Source: Branchiostoma floridae
Taxonomy: Eukaryota > Chordata > Leptocardii > Amphioxiformes > Branchiostomatidae
Direction: 5' to 3'
NCBI RefSeq assembly: GCF_000003815.2
Contig: NC_049989.1
Span: 17,749,124-17,776,478 of the forward strand
Length of the DNA stretch: 27,355 nt
The notes beneath the pieces are model-generated. The model made no database searches, was not told where the DNA came from, and was given only the letters and a program-made list of their open reading frames with translations. A program made the position numbers and the translations under genes. This document shows, one piece after another, positions 9,301 to 17,300 of this stretch (position 1 is its first letter; every line of letters starts with the position of its first letter).

Positions 9301-10473
9301 GTGTATATAGTAGTAGAGTGTTCAATTTAAGGTCACAATAGTACAGCTGTCTGGTTTGGGTTACAGTGTATGCACTAACTCAACCAGCTCAAAAACCAGG
9401 CTGAGAATATAGTTTCAATGACCATGGCATGTCACATCTTTCAAGCAATTTTTAACAAATTGCCCCTCTTAGCCAAATGTGTAGATATAAGGTGTCCCAC
9501 AAACTACCTTATCAATGGTACTAATTGAACACCATTGAATTCTGTGCTTGTTTGTTACTTAGTTTATTTAATCCAAAGCTTTGTTAACCCTCTCCCCTTG
9601 CCCCATTGCAGTGAAGATGAGACAGATGCTCCAGTTCCTGACTTACCAGAGCCAGCAGCACAGCAGCCTCAACAGGAGTCTGGCATCAAAAAACTGTGAG
9701 TATCACTCTACTGTGAGTCTTAAAAGAGCTGGTTTTATATTTCCAGTGTCCTCTCCACTGCAAAATTCATGACGCCATGCAACAGATGTCTGTACCACAG
9801 AATTGTTTCAACTACAAACTTAAAACACAGCAAAACCTCCTTTCGTCATCTACCACAAATGTCCCTGTGAAAATAAATGAATTTACAGTAATAAGTACTT
9901 AACCCCTACAGTAGACACTAGAACACACTGGACAAGGCTAGACCAGAAATGCAGCAACATTTCTTGTTAGGTTGGGACTGTTAGCTATTAACTATTGATA
10001 ACTACATGTATTAGTATTCAATGCACCCTCAAGCATCTCATGACATTGTCCACAATGTCCATAAGTGTAATGAAAAGAAATTCTTATCACATTACAGATT
10101 CAGCTTCTTCTCAAGGAGTAAGGCCTCTCCAGATCCTCCAAGCCCTTCTTCTTCTCACCAACCCTCCCCGAGTCCCGCCTTGGACGTCTCAGAAAGTGAC
10201 AGCAGCATCTCCGAAGAACAGCAACAACCCCACAGTACCGAAACCACACCAGTCCCTGACGAAACCACACCAGTCCAAGCCGATACGGTATCCGCCCCCG
10301 CAGAAACCGCCCCAACCGAATCCAGCGTGGTGTCCGACCAAGCCGAACAGAAGAACGGCCACAGCCAGGAGAACAGTGACAATGACCAAGAGGTAGACAA
10401 AGCCGAGGAAGCTTCAGAAACTGTAGCAACAGATGGGAAAGTGCCGGAGATGTTGTTATGCAGTGGTGTGTGA
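247..10473 (+). CDS. RILPL1: RILP-like protein (RILPL1/2 family), 3' part of gene, multi-exon
   Basis: Seven core exons (247-385, 2526-2644, 3025-3222, 4010-4069, 6785-6969, 9612-9695, 10098-10473) join in phase to 387 codons including the stop; two more phase-2 segments (7612-7689, 8719-8853) can be inserted without breaking frame. What is seen: a long coiled coil with family-like blocks ([27 protein letters not shown]), an RH2 domain ([11 protein letters not shown]...NELK) and a C-terminal GIKKLFSFFSR tail that strongly recalls vertebrate RILPL1. Family knowledge: RILP-like proteins are cytosolic dimeric effectors whose RH2 domain binds Rab8/Rab10 phosphorylated by LRRK2 and which act in ciliary membrane traffic. 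The RH1 (dynein light intermediate chain/myosin-binding) end is outside the window. The gene is convergent with KMT5A. RILPL1 rather than RILPL2 is inferred from the long coiled coil and the FSFFSR tail; a single pre-duplication RILPL is equally possible. Confidence 0.88.
452..1930. repeat. telomere-like hexamer satellite (CCCTAG)n / (CTAGGG)n
   Basis: About 1.48 kb of 6-bp tandem repeat inside the first visible RILPL intron, roughly 235-245 units. The bulk is a homogeneous ccctag unit that stays in exact hexamer register for most of 541-1400, with one interior substitution (cctggc near 714). The left edge is made of related units (cccctac, ccctatc, ccaag). A disturbed zone at about 1405-1526 holds cctagg, gcgtagg and gcgcg variants. 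The right edge at 1930 is sharp. The - strand is (GGGCTA)n and can form G-quadruplexes; the + strand can form i-motifs. The unit differs from canonical TTAGGG by one base. True length may differ from the assembly. Confidence 0.97.
1988..2491 (-). mobile_element. tRNA-derived SINE with 14-bp target-site duplication
   Basis: About 504 bp flanked by identical 14-bp direct repeats aagactcatagctt at 1974-1987 and 2492-2505. Read on the - strand it begins with a tRNA-like head: A-box-like cgtagcacaatggtagtg (2463-2480) and perfect B box ggttcgaatcc (2425-2435). The body contains a core (2363-2403) also found in the element near 24383-24425, and it ends in an (aaat)n tail seen as tatttatttattt at 1988-2003. 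Duplication, polarity and tail together identify a complete LINE-mobilised SINE. Confidence 0.93.
2526..2644 (+). CDS. RILPL1: RILPL coiled-coil exon 2
   Basis: Follows tgttgcag, completes the phase-1 codon of the previous exon to Glu, and reads [21 protein letters not shown] then [17 protein letters not shown] before gtaagt. It ends in phase 0. The GRLKE.VD.QR...RAKD pattern is the RILPL1 coiled-coil signature. Confidence 0.9.
2645..3024. other. RILPL intron
   Basis: About 380 bp of unique-looking intronic sequence between a gtaagt donor and the ctccacag acceptor. Nothing further recognised. Confidence 0.6.
3025..3222 (+). CDS. RILPL1: RILPL coiled-coil exon 3
   Basis: A 66-codon exon, phase 0 at both ends (ctccacag / gtatgt). 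It reads [18 protein letters not shown], then [13 protein letters not shown] and [13 protein letters not shown], matching the RILPL1 segment ...KINHDLR...QGKALIE.K..L......KEQE. Heptad-like Leu/Ala spacing supports a coiled coil. The last 36 nt plus donor are copied again at 3535-3570. Confidence 0.92.
3535..3570 (+). repeat. intronic copy of the end of RILPL exon 3
   Basis: Near-identical (two mismatches) to 3187-3222, the last 12 codons of exon 3 ([12 protein letters not shown]), 348 bp downstream and followed by gtgtgg in place of gtatgt. No acceptor directly precedes it, so it is probably a duplication relic and not an exon. A neighbouring stretch (ggtcagcatagaagtcatctt near 3585) also recurs near 3480, so this intron has undergone local duplication. 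Confidence 0.85.
3640..3960 (+). mobile_element. tRNA-type SINE fragment with internal tandem copy
   Basis: Contains a B-box-like agttcgattcc at about 3745. Two tandem copies (period about 119 bp) of a body module occur: 'ggaaagg..ttgcag...gac(a/g)ttaag..gtggtccactgttcatt' at about 3662-3720 and 3780-3836. The following body (cccccgtacaatgaacctg, tgtacatagcgtctgttgtctctg) looks like a dispersed deuterostome repeat. No clear target duplication was found, so boundaries are approximate. Confidence 0.6.
4010..4069 (+). CDS. RILPL1: RILPL linker exon 4
   Basis: A 20-codon phase 0-0 exon between cccatacag and gtagtg, reading [20 protein letters not shown]. It fits the acidic linker between coiled coil and RH2 in RILPL proteins, but little in it is family-specific; the call rests on frame, length and splice sites. 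Confidence 0.65.
4320..5293. mobile_element. non-autonomous DNA transposon (MITE-like), about 0.97 kb
   Basis: Starts cagtcaaacctgcccgagcg and ends with the inverted match cgtcttgggcaggtttgac, giving terminal inverted repeats of about 25 bp. A TA precedes the left end and a TA overlaps the slightly truncated right end, compatible with a TA target duplication. A 45-bp direct repeat (gcgaccacctg.cca..tcgaccgctttttc) lies beside both termini (4343-4388, 5219-5267). No transposase frame is seen. Confidence 0.75.
5334..5509. mobile_element. short MITE of the same TIR family
   Basis: A 176-bp element starting cagtcaaaccagcccaag and ending gggttgactg, flanked by TA on both sides (5332-5333, 5510-5511). 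Subterminal gaccac/gtggtc blocks are shared with the larger element 40 bp upstream. A Tc1/mariner-type TA target is inferred from the flanks only. Confidence 0.75.
5512..6251. other. RILPL intron, AT-rich
   Basis: About 740 bp of AT-rich intronic sequence with short spurious frames only; no conserved coding, RNA gene or obvious element seen. Confidence 0.55.
6252..6765. mobile_element. fold-back element with long subrepeated inverted arms
   Basis: Left arm 6252-6400 and right arm 6603-6765 are inverted copies built of short tandem units (catacgatccttacggaattc on the left, its complement on the right), around a unique spacer of about 200 bp. Outer ends cagggg / cccctg are also inverted. Long arms made of subrepeats resemble Foldback/Galileo-type structure. 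No clean target duplication was found and no transposase is present. The right end lies 19 bp from the RH2 exon. Confidence 0.8.
6785..6969 (+). CDS. RILPL1: RILPL RH2-domain exon
   Basis: After catccacag it reads [17 protein letters not shown], then [19 protein letters not shown] and [20 protein letters not shown]. This is the RH2 signature (DP.RPRFT..EL..VL.E.NELK). The Arg-Pro-Arg pair (6866-6874) corresponds to the arginines that contact phosphorylated Rab in RILPL1/2. The exon ends at tacaagaa in phase 2 with donor gttagt (6970), chosen because both candidate cassette exons and exon 9612-9695 need phase 2. A second donor, gtaaat, lies 4 nt downstream (6974). Confidence 0.92.
6970..7611. 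other. RILPL intron
   Basis: AT-rich intron without recognisable elements; ends in a pyrimidine-rich tract and tttttctcag. Confidence 0.55.
7612..7689 (+). CDS. RILPL1: possible RILPL cassette exon A (78 nt)
   Basis: Good acceptor (gtgtttttctcag) and donor (gtatct) bound a 78-nt segment, a multiple of three. Entered in phase 2 it reads [14 protein letters not shown] then [10 protein letters not shown] and leaves in phase 2, so it can be included or skipped. It is also open in phase 0 ([18 protein letters not shown]), but that frame would stop early in the next exons. Not recognised in vertebrate RILPL; expression unproven. Confidence 0.5.
7892..8416. mobile_element. MITE-like element with nested inverted repeat
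   Basis: A 525-bp segment bounded by inverted ends atcagggtggagattgcgat (7892) and the complement of atcagggtagagattacaat (to 8416). Inside is an exact 19-bp inverted repeat (7997-8015 and 8140-8158, tatctaaccaacactaaag) with a different centre, suggesting a second element nested in the first. No transposase frame is present and target duplications are unclear. Confidence 0.7.
8719..8853 (+). CDS. RILPL1: possible RILPL cassette exon B (135 nt, acidic)
   Basis: Preceded by a long pyrimidine tract and tgtcag. Read in phase 2 it gives [20 protein letters not shown], then [14 protein letters not shown] and HYSLMRDPE, leaving in phase 2 at gaaag/gtcatt. It is 45 codons and symmetric, so it fits between the RH2 exon and 9612-9695. 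The acidic, Ser-rich composition fits the RILPL linker. The donor is weak, and it is not recognised from vertebrate RILPL. Confidence 0.55.
8854..9060. other. RILPL intron
   Basis: Intronic sequence leading into the MITE-like copy at 9061; nothing else supported. Confidence 0.5.
9061..9185. mobile_element. MITE family copy 1 (single terminus)
   Basis: Begins tcacctttatctgtagggta and continues with 'gatatcaagttgatgg...ggtttcaaactg', an internal match to the reverse complement of the copy at 23753-23957. The other terminus is missing or diverged, so the right boundary is approximate. A third copy lies at 19718-19925. Confidence 0.7.
9186..9611. other. RILPL intron
   Basis: Intronic sequence between the MITE copy and the cattgcag acceptor. 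Nothing further seen. Confidence 0.5.
9612..9695 (+). CDS. RILPL1: RILPL exon before C-terminal tail
   Basis: After cattgcag a single T completes the codon of the upstream phase-2 exon. It then reads [17 protein letters not shown] and ends QESGIKKL across the junction (act/gtgagt). Directly joined to the RH2 exon this gives ...SKYKNEDETD, closely analogous to the YKSEE region after RH2 in RILPL1. That match is the strongest support for the chosen RH2 donor. Confidence 0.85.
10098..10473 (+). CDS. RILPL1: RILPL last coding exon, C-terminal tail
   Basis: After attacag it completes Leu and reads [19 protein letters not shown], matching the C-terminal (K/R)LFSFFSR block of RILPL1. A low-complexity Ser/Pro/Glu/Thr tail of about 100 residues follows (repeats around [11 protein letters not shown]), ending LLCSGV and tga at 10471-10473. 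The long acidic tail is unlike the shorter vertebrate C-terminus and is probably disordered. Confidence 0.88.
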
Positions 10474-11157
10474 TGTGACACTGGGGAGATACACAGTGAT
10501 CAGCGCTCAAAGTTTTTATTTGGAAATACTGGTGCACAGAAAACATAAAATAGAGTGTCAGCAAAACACAAACTTTCAGCGCTTTAATCTGAAATTCTAT
10601 AGCTAACTTTTTATTGTCATTTTTTACTCTTCTATCTTTAAGAATATGCTGCTTGCAATAGTAACATATTTTACTAGAAGGGTGTGTTCATGATGTGGTT
10701 TTCCTGTTTGGGTTCAGGTTTGGTTGCTGCAGTTAGTTCACCAGGCACTGGAGTGACCTGCCTTCCTTCCTGCCAAGAACCCTTCAAGAGTCTCAGTTTG
10801 CTTCCTATAAGTCTTCAAGAGAGATCAAGGACACTAAAATGATGATCTCAAATCAGTACATGACATTGTGATAGATTTTCCTGGTTGGAAAAGAAAAAGC
10901 AGGAGGATAGCTCTGTTTGCTCTCTTTTGTTTGTAGTGGGCATGTGTGACTATACTGGTTTCTCCTGGCCTTTAACAATACACACATTTGCATAGTTATA
11001 ATAAGCCATTTCACTGTTTGAACTGCACATGCACAGTATGGTGCAATGTAGGTATTATGTAATGGAGCTAAGGCATCAAACCTCAAGTGCCTTAGAACAT
11101 GACATGCTTTAATGAAGAACAGTTTGACCACTTGTGCTGTGGTGTACACAGACTTGA
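10474..11157. other. RILPL 3' UTR / 3' flank
   Basis: No open frame with family similarity. Presumed 3' UTR of RILPL; extent not visible from sequence. Confidence 0.5.
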
Positions 11158-11369
11158 TACTGTAAATGCAGAAATGTTCGCTGTGGATTAATGTTCGCGG
11201 TTTTCGCGGTGACCACTTCACCGCAAACTTAAAACTACCGCGAACATTTTTCTATTATGGTATTAAACTGCAGTCTATGGTGTTACCGGGAAGTTAAAAC
11301 CACCGCGAAAAGTCATTTTTCCCGCTACCGCGAAATCAAATCCCCGCGAACTTAAATGCATTTACTGTA
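11158..11369. mobile_element. MITE with CpG-rich interior (ttcgcgg type)
   Basis: A 212-bp element with inverted ends tactgtaaatgca / tgcatttactgta. The interior is rich in ttcgcgg and ccgcgaa blocks in inverted arrangement (atgttcgcggttttcgcggt versus accaccgcgaaaa), so it folds on itself. A TA-type target is suggested by the ends. A degenerate piece with aaaaccaccgcga occurs near 22760. Confidence 0.75.
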
Positions 11370-12530
11370 TCATTCAGGCCTGCCTTGTGTAGACAGAAAG
11401 CCTACAGTTATGTGAAGAAATCGAGCAAGTTTTGTGGAAAAGTGTCCTGTAATAATATGTTGGTTTCTGTTTAATCTCGTGCTAACCCATAGATATGTTT
11501 TTGATATTTTTTGGTTTCACTTGCTGCTATGTTCAGAGAATACTATGTGATTCTTGATTGCATGTATAGATTTTATGAATACAGCTGATATGATTTTAAT
11601 GTACAATACTTCTCTCTGAATTCTAATTTTGTTGCACTCACAATGAGATGCATTTTTGAGATGCAAATTGTGCAAATTTTTTTAGTAAAAAGGAAATTAT
11701 CCAGAATGTTATTCTGTTAACATTACACAGCAAATTTATAAACTGATTAGCAGAGTGAAAGTGGATTTTATTATTGTAAAACAAAGCTTTTATGATCCTG
11801 GAATAGTGTAGGTCACACCAGGGAAAACTAAACGAGAGGCAAAATGGCAGATTTACCATTTATATGTTTATCCCACCTATGTTTTTATTTCATATAATGT
11901 TACCACTATTAATAATAATAATTACACTACCCAGATAATTAGAATTAAGGGCCTGCAGTATCATTCTACAAATTGCCAACTTGCCATGCACCTGTTCTTT
12001 GTGAAATAGCTTTTATTTAATCAACAATCATGTCTTATGCAATTATGTGATACTTAAGTGCCATATGTAGGTGATATTGCTATTATGAATGCCAAGAAAG
12101 AAAAATTGTTAAGTTGGTGTCATGTAATATTCATGTGTTGGAGTTATTAGATGTACACATTTCATAGTATGTAACTGTTTTGAGAAAGATGAACTACTAG
12201 TATTAGTCAGTATGCCTTCAATGTGCTAACAACCTTTTAATTTTTGCATAAAAAAGATAGCTATAAAGTTGGATATATTCTACATTATATATAACTATTT
12301 TACACTGACTAATACAGAAAATTCAATCTCACTTGCATACTTCTCAGTGTTGCACCAGACAGATACTTTAGACTGCAACACTTGTGCCAAATCTTCAATA
12401 GAATCAATGGCAGATCTACATTGTCTGTGAGTGATTTTTCTTTGCCAACTTAAAAAGGTAATGAAGTGTAAGAACCCAAAAGGACACTCCCCCATACTGA
12501 AGCAGCCTTGATAATGTGGTGTAATAAAAA
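11370..12530. other. AT-rich 3' flank between convergent genes, with candidate poly(A) signal
   Basis: Very AT-rich, no supported coding. The first AATAAA on the + strand after the RILPL stop is at 12523-12528, followed by an A-run. If used, the RILPL 3' UTR would be about 2 kb; this is inference only. Confidence 0.4.
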
Positions 12531-13847
12531 AAAAAAATGATGTAGTCAGTTTGACACAATTATTTTAATACAAATGAATTTCGAACACACTTTTACAAAA
12601 CAATTACTTAGAACTATGTTTCTGGAATTTATTCAAGTGTAAGCCAAATTTCTTACTACACTGAGCTAAGTTTTCAATGTACTCGTACATCAGTCTCTCC
12701 TGTTCTTCCTCATTTGCCTATTGATCAAAATTGGGTGGCAATATTCACAACAGAAAAATCCATGAATTTCTCTGAAACACCTCATTTGGTGAGGGTATGG
12801 GCAATTTTGTGCCTAACACTACTAGTATTCAATTTCTTAATACAGAAACTAGTTAAAACTTGGTGATCAACACGAAAAAAATATATTACATGAAGATGGT
12901 GTACATGTAGAAAAAGGATATAGAAAACACTAATAGGATCACTACAAAAATATGGTACAGTAACACTAATAAAGTATAAAGTAAAACTACAGAATACGTC
13001 CAGCTCCTTTGTACAACATTAAGTTATTTACACAAAACTAAAAAAACACAACGTAACATTACTAAGCTCATACCATTCTGAAGAAAGTCGTTGGCCATTT
13101 TTCACATAACTGTACATCAAATGTTCATCACAAACTGAATGTTGAATTCATCATCTAAAACAAGCCTATCAATTGATATTCAGTTAAATAGTGCATTACA
13201 AGGCGTCAACTTGCAATATGAGTTCCAGTAAAAGCTAGCATTAGCCTGGGTGAGTACTCTTGAAGTACTTATTACTCTGATTAGGGCATGTTGGACCTAC
13301 ACACATATATCACATTTCTAGCAAATTCTACAGTAGGATTTATTCTGTGTATAAGAACCTCAGGCACAGTGGCATCGCAAAGGGACATGCTACTTTGGAC
13401 AAAGGCTGTCTCCAGGAGACATTCCTACATCAAAATTTGCTTGTTGGGACAGACAAAAATTCACCCCATCCGTCCATAGCTGAAAATGTATTTTCGTAAG
13501 CTTAAAATGACAGATCTAAGAACAAATGCGCTTGCAAACAATAAGTGAGACAGAAAAATGTAAAGCCGGAGTCCTGCTTTGCTACTTACAACAAGAAAAC
13601 TCCTCCCTGAAATGGTCAAAGCTTGCTTAGTTACTCACATTTACCAGTTACCGAATTGTCTTTAAAATTATCAGCAGCACAGCAAACTCCTTCTACCAGT
13701 ATTACACTGATTTTGCCATACATACATACATACAAACTAGTATTTCCTACTTCCATCTGTACAATTCCTTAAAACACTAAACAAATCAAGGTTGACACGG
13801 CAGTGTTGATGAGAATATTCCTAGTATGTATTATAATGCTAAGGGAT
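12531..13847. other. AT-rich 3' flank of KMT5A
   Basis: No supported coding. Minus-strand AATAAA signals lie at 12628-12633 and 13339-13344 (seen as tttatt on +) and could end the KMT5A transcript. A short cataca microsatellite lies near 13718. Nothing else recognised. Confidence 0.4.
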
Positions 13848-13980
13848 GTCCCTGTAGCTCAACTGGTAGCAGCCTTACAGTTAAGACTCCTGATTTTAAT
13901 TATTAGTTGGTAACTGGGAAATCTCAGTTCATTCCTGGGAAGAGCTGTCTCAGTTGGGGCTGCACCCAACTTTTAGAAGG
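13848..13980 (+). mobile_element. tRNA-derived SINE fragment
   Basis: Begins gtccctgtagctcaactggt, a clear tRNA A-box context, and has a B-box-like agttcattcc about 75 bp on (near 13928). The tail gggctgcacccaactttta has no tRNA counterpart. It does not fold as a complete tRNA, so a degenerate SINE in the KMT5A 3' flank is more likely than a tRNA gene. Ends are approximate. Confidence 0.65.
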
Positions 13981-14179
13981 AACATAAAATGACAGTGCTG
14001 TGTTTTAGGATGCTAGCAACCCCTCCTTGTAAAAAATATGCCCTGCTACATAAACAGCAAAGAAACTTACTACCCTTTGTGCAACTAGGCACTACAATAA
14101 CCGTAGTACGATAAACATAGTACAAGGTGAACAACAACAACATATACAACACATATTACAATGCTACTAGGGACTACAG

Positions 14180-14393
14180 TTAACAAGCTAACCAGGGATG
14201 TGACTCTAGCGATGCTTTGCTCCTGTCCCCGTAGTCATACTGCAGCTCCTCCCCAGGCTGGATGTCTCTGGCTGCGACCAGGATGAGGCGTGGCAGACCC
14301 CCAGCGGAGATGGACCTCGTCATCAGGTTCTTGTGTTTGGCACTGTGGTTGATAAGGCGACCCAGCCGACCCGACTCCGCTGTGGCATCAACA
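14180..14393 (-). CDS. KMT5A: KMT5A exon 8: C-terminal half of SET domain
   Basis: After tttgcag (minus) it completes Cys and reads VDATAESGRLGRLINHSAKH, then GGLPRLILVAARDIQPGEEL and YDYGDRSKASLESHPWLAC with taa at 14180-14182. It holds the NHS SAM-binding motif and the YDYGDRS catalytic/post-SET-like segment. The insert after NHS (AKHKNLMTRSISAG) differs from the vertebrate one. Confidence 0.95.
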
Positions 14394-17300
14394 CTGCAAA
14401 AAAAGATTGCACAAATACAGTTAACACTAATTCTCCCATGCAGAGTCAACCCTGTATGTATGTGTCCTAAAACTCTGCTTGGTCCTCACTGTTAGATGCT
14501 TTCTGCTTGCTGTAAAAAGGAAAAATAGATCCCACAAATATAGTTAACACCAATTCTCCTATGCAGAGTTGAACCTGTGTCCTAGAGCTCCTGTTTGTTC
14601 CAACTATACTTCCCTGTCCTGCCCTGTTCACTATTGACCGGAAATATCGAGCTTAAATCATTTAGGCACAAGGCAATCAGCGCCCAGTGACCGACAAGCA
14701 GTGCCCGTTGAAAGATGTTTTTGCAAGTCCAAAACTAGTTCGGGAATTAAGAATTTGTTTAGCCATGTTTCTGTTGGAACTGAGTGTTTTTACATGTCCA
14801 GTTCTTCCACTGTACAGGTATGCAGCACTACTTAGTAGCCTGACCAAATCAAGCTTCTAGCAGCCCTTCAACAGTAGGTCTAATCAGACCCTAACAGTGA
14901 GAGATTGTGTACCACAGGCTACACACTCACCAGTATGTTTTGTTCCTGTACTTGAAGTAGTACATGTAGCAGCCTGTGCTTGGGTCCTCCGCATATTTAG
15001 CCTCTCTGTCCTTGGCCATCTTTGTGTCGATCAGATCCCCTGCATATTCCACCACAAAGTCTCCTCGTCCAAAAGCCTTGGTGGCCACCACACCCCTTCC
15101 CTTGCCTTCTATATCCACAACCTAGGAAAAAGAAAGGAAAGCAGAGTGGTAAATGTTTTGGCACATTCTTTAACAATGGTGCACTGATGTGTACAAAAGT
15201 GCTTAATATCTATTCCAATGTAAAACCCGTAGTTAAACTGACAAATCAAATGAAAAGATGGGATGATCCAAATAGAGGTAAATCCTTACTTCCATCCCTT
15301 CCTCTGCATTTGCCAGAATCTGCTGCTCTATCCACTCTTCCTTCTCTTGCTGAAAAAAGGAAGTGTGAACATTTACTGCTTTAGTAAATTTCCCATGCCT
15401 TACAGTTCAATGTCATCCAACTGCAGATAGACGTAATCTTCTTTAGCAATGAGGTCCAAAAAAAATCTATTAAAAAAAACGAAAAAACAAAAACAAGGCC
15501 TACCTTCAACTCTGCTTGGGACTTTCTGGCACTTCTTCTCACAAAGTAATCATCAATGTGATGAGACTTCACCGGTTTTCTGTCTCTTCTGGAAAAAAAA
15601 ACAAGACAAGACGTATTATTACTGTGATCATCTTATCAGCTAATTAGAGGCCATGCCTACAAAATTGGAAACCTCAACAGGGCCTCCCAACGTATATTGT
15701 ATGGGCTGCAAGCAAGATTCTATGTAGCAGTATGATAGAAAACAGTATGTAGAAAATCCTCAACTGTTGTTTCAGTCTATCTTACAGCTGAAACATAAAG
15801 CACAATATGAATGGTATTTAAAATTGTTATTGTATGAATTGCTGAATGGCCTGAGCTTGTCAGAAATGTATGTAAAAAAACAGTACTAGTTCATACCTTT
15901 TTCTTGCAGATGATGGTCTGGAGACACTGGTGGAAGGAGCTTTCTTGCCATTCTTCCTACCTCTCCCTTTAGCTGATGTAGCAGCAGACGTTTCTTTGGT
16001 GTCGGGTGTTTGATCTTGCTGATCCGAGACAGCTGCAAGTGCTTCCCTCACACCAGGTTCAGCAGTGGTTGTATCTCCCAGGCCACTTTCTAATGACTTT
16101 GGTTTCAGCTGAGACATCAGGACTTTCCCTGGTTTGGCCTTCGTCTTTGTGGGCGTGGTCTCTGGGGTGACCAATCCAGTGGAAATCAGCTGGGAAACTG
16201 CAGCAGAAAAAGAACAAATCAGGAAAACTTTTCGTAACTCATTATAGTCATATCATTCAATGACTAAATGCATATGATTTGTGATCTGAAGATACCTTAA
16301 TTTTTGCTTCACATTCTAATTCTTTTTACAGACATCTAACAAAAACCATGTCCCTGTGCTGCAACACAAGCGTTCACAAACAAAATCATGCCGTTTTGCT
16401 GTAGATCAGTGGGCGGGGGCTTGATCTGAGGGTTGGCCCCAGCTCAGATATGTTGTTTTAGGCATTGCAGTTATTTTAGTCATTTTGGATGTTGACTTAA
16501 AACCGATCACCCCTACTACGGATCCTCTATGACTATTCCAATGGTGCAAAAACTCTACCCATTTCCTATACCTACTACGTAGTACTAGTAGGCATGCTAG
16601 AATGATGATAAGTGTCAAACCTTCAGCTTCAGCTCCTGGCCTCCTAGTCACGACAACATCCTCTGTCGCCTTAGCGATGTCAATCAGTTCCTTTGCTATG
16701 CGATGTGGACTTGAACTCAATGTCTTGTTCTCTGGGCTCTTTGGGAAGAAGTCGGTGATGACAACCTGTGTGCCTGCCTTCTCCTCACCCTGCATGGTGG
16801 GCTCCTGGTCAGCAAATATCAACAACAAATTAGTCATCAGGGTCCTCCCTAGAGGATGGAATAACGGAGGCCCTCCACCATACTCCTAGCCAGCTCCACT
16901 ATACTACTTTTCAAATTTAGTGTGTTTCTTCCCTATTGTCTATTGCCAGCCCCTCCACTATACTAAAAAATTCTGGGGAGAACCCTGGTCATGCAAAATG
17001 GATCTCAAATGATGGAAAGATATGAAGATGTGGGCTGTTTGTTTTGTTTGTTTGTTTATTTTGGCTGTTTGATGCATAGGACGTTTCTCATTACCTGTGC
17101 CAAATCTGTTCACTCCTAGTCCTACCTGGCTGAAACAAGCTCTAGTCTTACTGAATATAAAAATATATGCCCCCCTCCCCATCTATCAAAAACCAAAGAC
17201 AGAGTTTTGAGGTTATGTAGTCTGTTTCGCTTACCGTTTCTTTCGTTTTGCAAACCTGTGGGGATGCAGCTCCCTTCACATGCTTGTTCTTCTTTGATCT

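Noticed and set aside
10100-10564. Minus-strand frames opposite the last RILPL exon
   Set aside because: Antisense shadows of a Ser/Pro/Glu-rich coding exon.
13848-13935. Functional tRNA gene
   Set aside because: A box is good, but the B box is degenerate and no acceptor stem pairs; better explained as a SINE remnant.
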